Of a DNA stretch of 64,000 nucleotides, positions 1-7,114 are shown piece after piece. Source of the stretch: Gammaproteobacteria bacterium (lineage in GTDB: Bacteria > Pseudomonadota > Gammaproteobacteria > 21-64-14); contig JALUXX010000011.1 in the NCBI GenBank assembly GCA_027013145.1, positions 318,556-382,555 of the forward strand, written 5' to 3'. The notes beneath the pieces were generated by a model. The model did no database searches, was not told the origin of the DNA, and saw nothing but the letters and a program-made list of their open reading frames with translations. The position numbers and the translations under genes were made by a program. Each line of letters starts with the position of its first letter. Position 1 is the stretch's first letter.

Positions 1-741
1 CTGAGCTATAACATCCAGGCGGGCATCTCGACCGCTCACTTCCATCAGTACCTGACCCGGAGCTGGAAGCACGTGCTGCCGGATTCCGAGCGTTTCGTGA
101 ACCTGGACAGCATCTCGCGCCTCGTCAGCACCTTCGATATCGTCGGCCTCCAGGAGGTGGACCCCGGCAGCCTGCGCAGCGGTTTCGTCAACCAGACCGA
201 GTACCTCGCCCTCAAGGCGGGGTTCCCCTACTGGCATCACCAGACCAACCGCCGTATCGGAAAGTTCGCGCGCCAGAGCATCGGAATCCTGAGCCGCTTC
301 CGTCCCGTCCAACTGACCGAGCACAAGCTCCCCGGCCGGATACCGGGCCGCGGCGCGCTGCGCGCGGAGTTCGCGGGCGGCGGCGCACGCCTGGTACTGT
401 TGATCATCCATCTCGCGCTGGGACGCCGCGCGCGCCTGCAACAGCTCAAGTTCATCGGCGAGTTGATCAGCGGCGACCCCAACGTGATCGTGATGGGCGA
501 CCTGAACTGCCGCTCGCGCAGCCCCGAAATGGACCAGTTGCTCGAGGATACCGGGCTGTGCGAGCCGGTCCACAACCTGCTCACCTTCCCGAGCTGGCGC
601 CCGAGCCGGAACATCGACCACATCCTCGTCAGCCCGTCCCTCAAGGTGGAGCGGGTTTCCGTGCTCAACTACCCGTTTTCCGATCATCTCCCGGTCGCAA
701 TGGATGTGACCCTGCCCGGCGGGCTGCGGCTGGGGGCATGA
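1..741 (+). CDS. Endonuclease/exonuclease/phosphatase family protein (5' partial)
   Basis: The frame is open from base 1, so the N-terminus lies outside the window; 246 residues are visible. The family signature is complete in what remains: an Asn near the left edge (SYNIQAG), the metal-binding Glu in VGLQEVD, a His in IIHLALG, the GDLN motif, and a terminal SDH. This is the Mg-dependent phosphodiesterase fold shared by ExoIII, DNase I and sphingomyelinases. The substrate cannot be told from the sequence; metal-dependent hydrolase is as far as the call goes. Its stop overlaps the next start (ATGA), so the two genes are translationally coupled. Confidence 0.9.
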   Translation: MSYNIQAGISTAHFHQYLTRSWKHVLPDSERFVNLDSISRLVSTFDIVGLQEVDPGSLRSGFVNQTEYLALKAGFPYWHHQTNRRIGKFARQSIGILSRFRPVQLTEHKLPGRIPGRGALRAEFAGGGARLVLLIIHLALGRRARLQQLKFIGELISGDPNVIVMGDLNCRSRSPEMDQLLEDTGLCEPVHNLLTFPSWRPSRNIDHILVSPSLKVERVSVLNYPFSDHLPVAMDVTLPGGLRLGA

Positions 742-1091
742 CGGCCGCCCTGATCGGCCTGGCAGCGGCGGCGGTCGTCCTGGCGGTGCTGGCGCGGCGG
801 CGGGCGGGCCGCCCGGACTTCGAACTCCGCCTGTATCCCCACGGCGCCACGGTGAGGCGCGGCGAGGTCCCCGACGCCTTCCTCGCGTCGTGCACCGAAG
901 TGGCGCGCATCGCCGGCATCGATAAGGGCTGGATCCGCGGCTACGGGACGGCTGCGGCCGTGCAGCTTCGGTTTTCCGCCTCGATCCCGGAGCCGGTGCG
1001 CCAGCGATTCCGCAACGTGTGGCCCCACGGTGCGCCTCCGGCGCCGCGGCCACCGCGGCCCGGCATCCCCCGGCGCCGTGCACGCGGCTGA
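738..1091 (+). CDS. DUF3634-like small membrane-anchored protein
   Basis: A 117-residue protein whose ATG overlaps the stop of the phosphodiesterase gene by 4 bp. Residues 3-20 form one hydrophobic N-terminal anchor, followed by a basic RRRAGR stretch. The soluble part reads RLYPHGATVRRGEVPDAFLASC, then IRGYG, LRFSASIPEPVRQRFRNVWP. From memory this pattern (matrix strand, G-x-VP-x-xFL, a late RF/LQFS strand, and IPE..QR.RN) fits the DUF3634 family of Gammaproteobacteria, whose function is unknown. The last 20 residues are Pro/Arg-rich and probably disordered. Confidence 0.7.
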   Translation: MTAALIGLAAAAVVLAVLARRRAGRPDFELRLYPHGATVRRGEVPDAFLASCTEVARIAGIDKGWIRGYGTAAAVQLRFSASIPEPVRQRFRNVWPHGAPPAPRPPRPGIPRRRARG

Positions 1092-1143
1092 TGCCCCCGC
1101 GGGCGGGTATACTGGCGGCCCCGCAGCGACGGAGATCCACGCC

Positions 1144-2466
1144 GTGAACCCTGGGGTGACGGTCGGTACGGATGCGGCCGCGACGTCCGCCGCCGAGCAT
1201 GCGCCGGCATCGGCGCCCGGCGAGCCGGCGGGCGGCGGCCGCGCCGGGTCCTTCGACCCGGAGCCCGGGCACACGGCCGGCTTCGACGCGCTGCGCCGCT
1301 ACCTGCGTCGCGTCGGGGTCGCGGGCGGAACCGCGCTGATCACGGCCTTATCGGTGGTGCTCTCGGTTGTGCTTACGCTGGGCGTATCGCGCCTGGCGGG
1401 CGCGCCGGCCGGCCCGGTTGCGCTCGGCATCTCGGTGCTCGCACCGGCACTGATCGCGCCGCCGTTCACGCTGATGCTGCTGGCGCTCGTGGCCCGGCTC
1501 GACGCCGCCGAACGTACGCTGAGTCGCCTATCCGCCGTCGATTCCCTCACCAAGGTCTACAATCGCAGGGGGATCCTGCAACTCGCCCACAGCGAGTACG
1601 CCCGCGCGCGACGTACCGGCGAGGCGCTGTCGGTCGCGATCCTCGATGTCGACCGATTCAAGCAAATCAACGATACCTACGGCCACCCGGGCGGGGACGC
1701 GGTGCTGCGTGCCCTCGCCGGTCAGTGCGCGGCCCACAGCCGGGAGGTCGATCATTTCGGCCGTTACGGCGGGGAGGAATTCATGTACGTCCTCCCGTCG
1801 TCTTCACCCGGGCGCGCGGCGGAGTTCGCGGAGCGTATCCGCACCCTGTTGGCGTCGGATGCCGTTCGCTACCGTGACCGGCGGATCGTCTTCACGGTCA
1901 GCATCGGTGTGACCTCGCTGGGGGAGCGCGAGGACCTCGATGCGCTGTTGCTGCGCGCCGACGAAGCGCTCTACTCCGCCAAGCGCAGCGGGCGCAACCG
2001 GGTGGTCGTCCTGCCCGGTGCCGCGCCGACGGGGCGGGCAGGCCGGCGCCGTTCGACTACACTTGGGGAGTGGGACGCCGGTGGAGGAGGAGCTGTCATG
2101 ACCGAGCCGTTGGACCATATCCTGTATCGCAACGACGATGCGCACGACCCGCGGTTCCCGCACGCCCCGGCGGAATGGACGCGGGAGGCGGCCGAGCGGA
2201 TCGCCCGGGCAGAAGGGCTTCAACTCGGGGAGGATCACTGGGACCTGGTGCGGGCGCTGCAGGAGTTCTTCGCGCGCCACGCCGATCACCCGCAGATACG
2301 CTTTCGGGAGCTCCACGACGCGCTGGAGGAACGATTCCACCGCCAGGGGGGGGTGAAGTATCTCTACGGCCTGTTTCCCGGGGGGCCCGTGGCGCAGGGT
2401 TGCCGCGTCGCCGGCTTCACCCCGCCGGCGGGCACCGTCGACCGGGGCTTCGGCAGCGTCGTCTAG
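1144..2466 (+). CDS. Membrane diguanylate cyclase continuing in frame into a DsrC/TusE-like domain
   Basis: The open frame from the GTG at 1144 encodes 440 residues. Residues ~58-115 hold two membrane segments. The GGDEF domain follows (DSLTKVYNRRG, DVDRFKQINDTYGHPGGD), with an active-site GGEEF at 209-213 and an RxxD inhibitory site (REVD, 200-203) exactly five residues before it, so it should make c-di-GMP and be product-inhibited. No stop follows the domain. After a Gly/Arg-rich linker the frame runs into a DsrC/TusE-like domain (319-440). That domain has its own ATG at 2098 with a strong GGAGGAGGA ribosome site, so both a fusion and a separate short protein are possible. A TATACT -10-like box sits at ~1109. 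An earlier in-frame start at 1030 overlaps the previous gene and looks unlikely. Confidence 0.8.
   Translation: MNPGVTVGTDAAATSAAEHAPASAPGEPAGGGRAGSFDPEPGHTAGFDALRRYLRRVGVAGGTALITALSVVLSVVLTLGVSRLAGAPAGPVALGISVLAPALIAPPFTLMLLALVARLDAAERTLSRLSAVDSLTKVYNRRGILQLAHSEYARARRTGEALSVAILDVDRFKQINDTYGHPGGDAVLRALAGQCAAHSREVDHFGRYGGEEFMYVLPSSSPGRAAEFAERIRTLLASDAVRYRDRRIVFTVSIGVTSLGEREDLDALLLRADEALYSAKRSGRNRVVVLPGAAPTGRAGRRRSTTLGEWDAGGGGAVMTEPLDHILYRNDDAHDPRFPHAPAEWTREAAERIARAEGLQLGEDHWDLVRALQEFFARHADHPQIRFRELHDALEERFHRQGGVKYLYGLFPGGPVAQGCRVAGFTPPAGTVDRGFGSVV
2098..2466 (+). CDS. DsrC/TusE-like sulfur-relay protein, internal start nested in the GGDEF frame
   Basis: Starting at the internal ATG behind GGAGGAGGA, this would be a 122-residue protein. 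It has the DsrC/TusE layout: an acidic helical N-half (EWTREAAERIARAEGLQL, HWDLVRALQEFF) and the C-terminal KYLYGLFPGGP-x-x-GCRVAG segment. The upstream Cys of the pair (CysB, in GCRVAG) is present. The penultimate CysA that carries sulfur in TusE and DsrC is missing: the usual PKPTGCV end is replaced by PPAGTV and ten more residues. It is therefore unlikely to act as an ordinary sulfur carrier; a regulatory DsrC paralogue is more likely. A TACACT box at ~2058 could be its own promoter. Confidence 0.7.
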   Translation: MTEPLDHILYRNDDAHDPRFPHAPAEWTREAAERIARAEGLQLGEDHWDLVRALQEFFARHADHPQIRFRELHDALEERFHRQGGVKYLYGLFPGGPVAQGCRVAGFTPPAGTVDRGFGSVV

Positions 2467-2503
2467 GTCGGATTCGGGGGATCGTGACGAGGCGGCTGTG
2501 CAC

Positions 2504-3253
2504 TCAGGCGTGCGGCAGTGATTCGACCTTGACGTAGGTCCAGCCGGCCTGGACCAGCGCGATGATCTGGTCGAGGGCTGGCTTGCTGGTGTCCACGTTG
2601 CGGAGGAACGTGGGGCGCACGCCGCGGCGGCGAAGCGCCCGGATGCTGTTCGCGCACGCGATGAAGTGGACGTTCGGATGTGCGAGCGTGAGTTCGCGGA
2701 CCTCCCGTTCGTACGGAGACACCCCCGCGCGCAGCAGGTTGAGGCCGCCTGCGTTGGCCACGACCGCGATCTGGCCCGAGCCGGCCGGGTGGGTCTTGAG
2801 GAACGAGCGGATATATCCCAGCACGGCGGCGAACTGCTTCGGATCGGATTCGCTGATGTGCAGCACGATCCGGGTTGCCTGCCGCGGCACGGTGCGCTGC
2901 GCCGTTGCGGCCGGTGCCTTGACGCCGCCGCCCGAGTCGAGTCCCGCAGGTCCGGCGCTCAGGCCGCCGAGGGCGATCAGCGCCGTCGCCACCAGCCCGA
3001 ACGGCATCGCACCCCAGCGCCGCCCGCGGCGCGCGCCGCCCGGCGGCGCCGATGCGAGCGGCGGCGGCTGCACGGACTCGAAGCCGATTCGCATCAGATC
3101 CTTTGCCCGCCGCAGCCGGTAGACGCGTTCGCGTACGGCGAGGTCCTCCTCCATCGCGCGCAGCACCCTCTCGCGATGGGTCGCATCGAGGTGACCGTCG
3201 ACGAAGGCACCGAGGGTAAGGTCGTCGAGCCGTTCGGATTCCGGCTGATTCAT
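2504..3253 (-). CDS. Membrane anti-sigma factor with C-terminal DsrE-like domain
   Basis: 249 residues. The N-terminal ~55 residues (LDDLTLGAFVDGHLDATHRERVLRAM) look like an anti-sigma domain that lacks the HxxxCxxC zinc motif. One membrane segment follows at ~83-105 (FGLVATALIALGGLSAG). The outer part matches the DsrE/DsrF-like fold of COG1416: RIVLHISESDPKQF, IAVVANAGGLNLL, FIACANSI, LDQIIALVQAGWTYVKV, with the usual Cys in FIACANS. It starts 3 bp after the ECF sigma stop, so it should bind and hold that sigma at the membrane. A periplasmic DsrE domain on an anti-sigma factor suggests sensing of a sulfur or redox signal; that part is inference. Confidence 0.8.
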   Translation of the reverse strand: MNQPESERLDDLTLGAFVDGHLDATHRERVLRAMEEDLAVRERVYRLRRAKDLMRIGFESVQPPPLASAPPGGARRGRRWGAMPFGLVATALIALGGLSAGPAGLDSGGGVKAPAATAQRTVPRQATRIVLHISESDPKQFAAVLGYIRSFLKTHPAGSGQIAVVANAGGLNLLRAGVSPYEREVRELTLAHPNVHFIACANSIRALRRRGVRPTFLRNVDTSKPALDQIIALVQAGWTYVKVESLPHA

Positions 3254-3256
3254 GAG

Positions 3257-3805
3257 TCACCTCACGACGTGAATCCGCCCCTGGACGGTGCCGGACGGGG
3301 CGGGCGCTTCCATGCGCGCGAGCAGATTTCTGCGCGCGCGGTGCAACCGGCTCATCACGGTGCCGATGGGAATCCCGAGTACATCGGCCACTTCGCAGTA
3401 GGACAGCTCCTCGAGGTCCACCAGCGAGAGCACCTGCCGCTGCTCCGGCGGCAGTTCCGCGACGGCGCACCGGACCCGCCGCACGATCTCCAGTTCCTCG
3501 CAGGCACAGAACGGACCGAATTCCTCGCTTGCGATCTGGTCGTCCAGTTCCTGGTGCATCTTCCGGCCGCGGAGGTGGCGGTTCCAGTTGTTGCGCAGAA
3601 TTCCGTACAGCCACGGGAAAAGGCGGGCCTCATCACGTAGTTGTTTCACGTTTGTGATCCCCGCGGCGATGGTTTCCTGGACGAGATCATCGGCGAGCAT
3701 ACGATCCCCGCACCAAGCCAGAGCCACCCGGAAGAGTCGGGCGCGCGCTTCAGCGATCCGCGCCCGGAGCGACGGGAGGCAACGAAGTCTGGGGCGGTCC
3801 ATGCA
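3257..3805 (-). CDS. ECF-type RNA polymerase sigma factor
   Basis: About 182 residues from the ATG at 3805 (MDRPRLRCLPSL); an in-frame extension back to 3934 exists but is rich in low-complexity codons. Region 2 is seen in LFRVALAWCGDRMLADDLVQETI with the typical D-D-L-V-Q-E-T, then RLFPWLYGILRNNWNRHLRGRK. Region 4 is the HTH in LPPEQRQVLSLVDLEELSYCEVADVLGIPIGTVMSRLHRARRNL. There is no long C-terminal extension. It lies directly before the anti-sigma gene, so the pair is presumably co-transcribed and autoregulated. Confidence 0.92.
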   Translation of the reverse strand, partial: CMDRPRLRCLPSLRARIAEARARLFRVALAWCGDRMLADDLVQETIAAGITNVKQLRDEARLFPWLYGILRNNWNRHLRGRKMHQELDDQIASEEFGPFCACEELEIVRRVRCAVAELPPEQRQVLSLVDLEELSYCEVADVLGIPIGTVMSRLHRARRNLLARMEAPAPSGTVQGRIHVVR

Positions 3806-4257
3806 TTGGTAGATGCCCTGAGGTCCGTTTTTATTCTCGCGCCGCGCGGGTGTACCCGTGTCCCGCGACCATACCTCGCTTCGCGACGGAAAACCGGCGC
3901 GCCCGGGCGGAATAAAGCCGTGCGCCGCGACCACTACGGGGGGACGCCTACCCTGACGCCGCGTCCGGTGGACTCACCCCGCACGCAGGCGACGGTTCGC
4001 GTTGCGGCGCAACGGGGTGCGCCACGGCGGTCACGGTCGGGCCGAAGAGATGCCCGGCCGCTCGGCAGGTCGTTGAACAGGTCCGGAACGGACTCTTTCG
4101 ACCCGTCGCGCCCAGCGCAGATCCGGGCGCGGCTCCGCCGAATCGGACGCCTCCGTGTTCGATTCGCGTGTGGGGTGCTGCTGCCCCGCCTCCGCAGGCC
4201 GTTCTGCAACGGACTGCAAACCCAAAACCGGAAGAAACCAATCAAAGGGGGAACACC
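3806..4257. other. 452-bp intergenic region between divergent genes
   Basis: It must hold the divergent promoters of the sigma/anti-sigma pair and the secreted protein gene. GGAAC at 4085-4089 followed by CGTC at 4104-4107 resembles an ECF -35/-10 pair, but the spacer is one to two bases short. No gene, repeat or structured RNA is recognisable. Confidence 0.4.
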
Positions 4258-4938
4258 ATGAGAATACGACAGCATGCCGGCGCCGTAGTTGTAACGGTCC
4301 TGTGCCTCGGGTGGATGACCGGTCCCGCCCGGGCCGGAGAAACCGTGGACGATTCGTTCCAGCGCATTCCGGCCACCACACCGAGCGGCAGCGGCCACAC
4401 CGTGCTCGGGCAGTGCGGGGGGGCGTACGATGAGGCCCGAGCCGAACTCGAGGTGGTGCAGAGCGACGGGATGAGCCGGGTCAAGATCGACCTGTCGCAC
4501 GCCCGTCCGGACACCCTCTACACGGTTTGGCTGCGGGTGAAGGGCAAGGACGCGGACGGAAGCTTCGGGGGCAGCCCGCTGACGGGCGGCGGCGCAACGC
4601 CCCTGGCCCCGGGTTCGGCGCTGACGGCGCTGTGGAAGATCACGCCGCCGATGCCGGGGAGCGCGACCCTCCCCAACGGGTTTACCACGGACGCCAGGGG
4701 GCGGGGCAGGTTCAGGACCGTGCTGGACTTTCCCCTGCTCGGCGGGGCCTATCCCTTCAACGAGATGCCCGACGGCGTGATCCCGGGCGCGCGCGAGATC
4801 CCGGTGGCGATCGTCAATCCCGCCGCGCCGGGCGTGCAGGGGCCGTTCATGATCCGCATCGTATCCCACTGCCAGGACGGCCTCGGCCACGGCCTCTCGC
4901 CGGCGGCCCGCGAAGCGTGGTTCGACTGGCCGGAATAG
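4258..4938 (+). CDS. Secreted protein of unknown function
   Basis: 226 residues from the ATG preceded by AAAGGGGG. A clear signal peptide (MRIRQHAGAVVVTVLCLGWM, cleavage after PARA-G) sends it to the periplasm or outside. The mature part is beta-rich: AELEVVQSDGMSRVKIDLSHARPDTLYTVWLRV resembles a CHRD or fibronectin-like strand pattern, followed by PLTGGGATPLAPGSAL and a late Cys pair (C35-region QCGG and SHCQDG) that could form a disulfide. I do not recognise a family with confidence. It is divergent from the ECF sigma operon, so it could belong to that regulon, but no convincing promoter proves it. Confidence 0.75.
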   Translation: MRIRQHAGAVVVTVLCLGWMTGPARAGETVDDSFQRIPATTPSGSGHTVLGQCGGAYDEARAELEVVQSDGMSRVKIDLSHARPDTLYTVWLRVKGKDADGSFGGSPLTGGGATPLAPGSALTALWKITPPMPGSATLPNGFTTDARGRGRFRTVLDFPLLGGAYPFNEMPDGVIPGAREIPVAIVNPAAPGVQGPFMIRIVSHCQDGLGHGLSPAAREAWFDWPE

Positions 4939-4963
4939 CCGGCCGCACAACCACTTCCCCATC

Positions 4964-4989
4964 CGGGTCGGTGACAACTGCGTCTCATT
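4964..4989 (+). repeat. Left inverted repeat of the RAYT unit
   Basis: 26 bp; pairs with 5771-5796 with one mismatch (C at 4978 against A in the complement of the right copy). It begins 26 bp after the stop of the secreted protein gene. Confidence 0.75.
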
Positions 4990-5064
4990 CGCATCTTGCC
5001 GCGAGGTTCGCTTTGTAGACCGAACCGGCTATTATTTCTGAACGACGGGTCGCCAGGGACGGCG

Positions 5065-5090
5065 CCCGCCACGCTCGCCCGCCACGCTCG
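5065..5090 (+). repeat. Perfect 13-bp tandem duplication
   Basis: CCCGCCACGCTCG occurs twice head to tail (5065-5077 and 5078-5090), ending 12 bp before the RAYT start. It may be a slippage product in the leader; no function is evident. Confidence 0.8.
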
Positions 5091-5102
5091 AAGGGATTCG
5101 AG

Positions 5103-5759
5103 GTGCCACGCCAGCCGCGCCCTTACCATCCCGGCGTTCCGTTTCACGTCGTGCAGCGCGGCAACAACCGCCAGCGCTGCTTCTTCGAACCGCGTGACTA
5201 CCGCTATTATCTCTATTGCCTGCGTGAGTCGGCGGCACGCTATGGCGTCGCGGTCCACGCCTATGTCTTGATGACCAACCACGTCCATTTGCTGATGACG
5301 CCGGATTCGCCGCCCGGTATCTCCAGAGTCATGCAATCGATCGGCAGGCGCTATGTGCAGTGGATCAATCGTCGCTGCCTCCGGACCGGCACCCTGTGGG
5401 AGGGGCGCCACAGGGCCAGCCTGGTGGACGCCGAGGCCTATCTGTTGGCCTGCTATCGATATATCGAATCCAACCCGGTGCGGGCCGGGATGGTCACTTC
5501 AGCAGGGGCGTATCCCTGGTCCAGTTTCCATCGCAATGCCCTGGGTGAGCCGGATCCGGTCGTATCCGACCACGAACTCTACTGTCGTCTGGGGCGCGGC
5601 GGCCCGGCGCGGCGGAGTGCCTACCAGGCGTTGTTCGGCGAGCCGCTCGGAGCCGGCGAACTGCATGCGATCCGCGCCGCCGCGTACCGCTCCGCGCCCC
5701 TCCGCCCGCGAAGGCCTGCGAGGAGTGCCGTAAGCCGCGGCGGCGCGGGTGTAAGATAG
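5103..5759 (+). CDS. REP-associated tyrosine transposase (RAYT, Y1/IS200-like)
   Basis: 218 residues from a GTG. The N-terminal HVVQRGNNRQRCFF, the metal-binding HVH at residues 60-62 (MTNHVHLLMTP), GTLWEGRHRASLV and the catalytic-Tyr segment YRYIESNPVRAGMV (Tyr ~120) are all intact and define the TnpA-REP family. These single-copy enzymes cut and join short palindromic REP DNA and are usually domesticated. The C-terminal tail (PLRPRRPARS) is basic and probably disordered. The gene sits inside an inverted-repeat pair. Confidence 0.92.
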   Translation: MPRQPRPYHPGVPFHVVQRGNNRQRCFFEPRDYRYYLYCLRESAARYGVAVHAYVLMTNHVHLLMTPDSPPGISRVMQSIGRRYVQWINRRCLRTGTLWEGRHRASLVDAEAYLLACYRYIESNPVRAGMVTSAGAYPWSSFHRNALGEPDPVVSDHELYCRLGRGGPARRSAYQALFGEPLGAGELHAIRAAAYRSAPLRPRRPARSAVSRGGAGVR

Positions 5760-5770
5760 GCGCGTGTGAT

Positions 5771-5796
5771 AATGAGACGCATTTGTCACCGACCCG
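5771..5796 (-). repeat. Right inverted repeat of the RAYT unit
   Basis: Inverted copy of 4964-4989 (25/26). It lies between the RAYT stop and the pdxH ATG and would be transcribed in the pdxH leader. Confidence 0.75.
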
Positions 5797-6372
5797 ATGA
5801 TGGATCCGATTGAATTGTTTGGGCAGTGGTATGAGAAGGCACAGGGGGCCGGGTTGGCGTTGCCCCAGGCGATGACGCTGGCCACGGCCGGGCGCTTCGG
5901 GCGCCCGGCGGCGCGGGTGGTGCTGCTCAGCAGCTTCGATCATCGCGGTTTCGTCTTTCATACCAACTACGAGAGCCGAAAGGGCGAGGAGATCGCGGCC
6001 GAAGACCATGTCGCGCTGGTGTTCTGGTGGGAGCCGCCCGGGCTCCAGGTGCGGATCGAAGGGCGTGCGGAGAAGACCACGGCGGCCGAGTCCGACGCCT
6101 ATTTCCGCCGGCGCCCGCGCGGCAACCAGCTCTCCGCGTGGGCTTCGGACCAGAGCCGCGTGATCGCCGGGCGCGCGGAACTGGAGGCACGGATGCGTGC
6201 GGTGGCGGACCGCTATGCGGACGGCGAGGTCCCGAGACCGCCGCACTGGGGTGGCTACCGCGTCGTGCCCGAGGTCATCGAGTTCTGGGAGAACCGGCCG
6301 GACCGGCTGCACGACCGTATGCGCTACCGCCGCAGCGGTGACCGCTGGGCCCTCGAGCGCCTGGCCCCGTGA
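5797..6372 (+). CDS. pdxH: Pyridoxamine/pyridoxine 5'-phosphate oxidase
   Basis: 191 residues. It makes pyridoxal 5'-phosphate by FMN-dependent oxidation of PNP/PMP in the cytoplasm. Family landmarks are in order: DPIELFGQWYEKA, AMTLATAGRFGRPAARVVLL (FMN-binding R..VLL), HTNYESRKGEEI, ALVFWWEPPGLQVRIEG, QLSAWASDQSRVI, the PRPPHWGGYRVVPEVIEFW signature, and C-terminal RLHDRMRY with the substrate-binding RxH. It is slightly shorter than E. coli PdxH at the N-terminus. Two ATGs lie in tandem (5797, 5800). The product would supply PLP to the two decarboxylases in this window. Confidence 0.97.
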   Translation: MMDPIELFGQWYEKAQGAGLALPQAMTLATAGRFGRPAARVVLLSSFDHRGFVFHTNYESRKGEEIAAEDHVALVFWWEPPGLQVRIEGRAEKTTAAESDAYFRRRPRGNQLSAWASDQSRVIAGRAELEARMRAVADRYADGEVPRPPHWGGYRVVPEVIEFWENRPDRLHDRMRYRRSGDRWALERLAP

Positions 6373-6415
6373 ACGCCGCGGCGGCGATGCGCCCGCTGCC
6401 CGCGGGGTGCCGGGC

Positions 6416-7114
6416 ATGAGCCGGCGCGAACCGGTGCTGTTCTCCTGGAGCGGCGGCAAGGACAGCATGCTGGCGCTGCACGCGCTCCTCGACGATCCGG
6501 CCTACGAGGTGGTGGCGCTGCTCACCACCGTCGCCGACGACTACCGGCGGATCAGCCATCACGGCGTGCGCGAGGCGCTCCTGCGCGCGCAGGCCGACGC
6601 GCTCGGCGTGCCGCTGGAGGTCCTCTATCTCCCGGCGCAGCGTTGCAGCAACGCCGACTACGAGGCGCGCATGGGCGCGGTGATGGAACGCTATGCGCAG
6701 GCCGGGGTCCGCACCGTGGCGCACGGCGATATCTTTCTCGAGGATCTGCGCGCGTACCGCGAGCGCAACCTGGCGCGCGCCGGGATGCGCGCGCTGTTCC
6801 CGTTGTGGGGGGAGGACACGCGCGACCTGATCGGGCGATTCGTGGCGCTGGGCTACCGCGGCACACTGTGCTGCGTCGACGCCGCACGCTTGGGCCCGGA
6901 GTTCGCCGGGCGCGCCCTCGACGCCGAGCTGCTGGAGGCCCTGCCCGCCGGGGTCGATCCCTGTGGCGAGAACGGCGAGTACCATTCCTTCGTATGGGAC
7001 GGGCCGCGGTTCCGTCGGCCGGTGGCGTTGCGCCCGGGCGCGGTGGTGACCCGGGAGGGGCGCCACTTCATCGACCTGCTGCCCGCGGGGGCGGAAGACG
7101 ATGACGGCGCCTGA
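6416..7114 (+). CDS. PP-loop ATP pyrophosphatase, diphthine-ammonia ligase-like
   Basis: 232 residues. The N-terminal SWSGGKDSMLALHAL is the SGGxDS ATP-binding loop of N-type PPases. The rest (HGVREALLRAQADALGVPLEVL, HGDIFLEDLRAYRERNLARAG, FPLWGEDTRDLIGRFVALGYRGTLCCVD, DPCGENGEYHSFVWDGP) matches the MJ0570/Dph6-type family. Archaeal and eukaryotic members amidate diphthine; bacterial ones have no established substrate. The GENGEYH motif typical of this family is intact. It overlaps the next gene by 14 bp, so the pair is coupled. Confidence 0.88.
   Translation: MSRREPVLFSWSGGKDSMLALHALLDDPAYEVVALLTTVADDYRRISHHGVREALLRAQADALGVPLEVLYLPAQRCSNADYEARMGAVMERYAQAGVRTVAHGDIFLEDLRAYRERNLARAGMRALFPLWGEDTRDLIGRFVALGYRGTLCCVDAARLGPEFAGRALDAELLEALPAGVDPCGENGEYHSFVWDGPRFRRPVALRPGAVVTREGRHFIDLLPAGAEDDDGA

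Larger units (their letters stand above)
4964..5796 (+). mobile_element. RAYT unit bounded by 26-bp inverted repeats
   Basis: The segment starting CGGGTCGGTGACAA at 4964-4989 is repeated inverted at 5771-5796 (left-to-right: AATGAGACGCAT...GACCCG), matching at 25 of 26 positions. Between them lie only the transposase gene and short flanks. The right repeat ends at the base before the pdxH ATG, so the element forms the pdxH leader, including a TGATAAT -10-like box at ~5766. RAYT genes are typically flanked by inverted REP sequences; these repeats have the arrangement but not the obvious hairpin of classical REPs. Confidence 0.7.

Noticed and set aside
3806-4257. Possible ECF-dependent promoter GGAAC...CGTC
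   Set aside because: The spacer is shorter than in known ECF promoters and the same pattern was not found before the sigma gene itself.
5065-5090. 13-bp tandem repeat as the start of a REP cluster
   Set aside because: Only two copies, no dyad symmetry, and no further copies noticed nearby.
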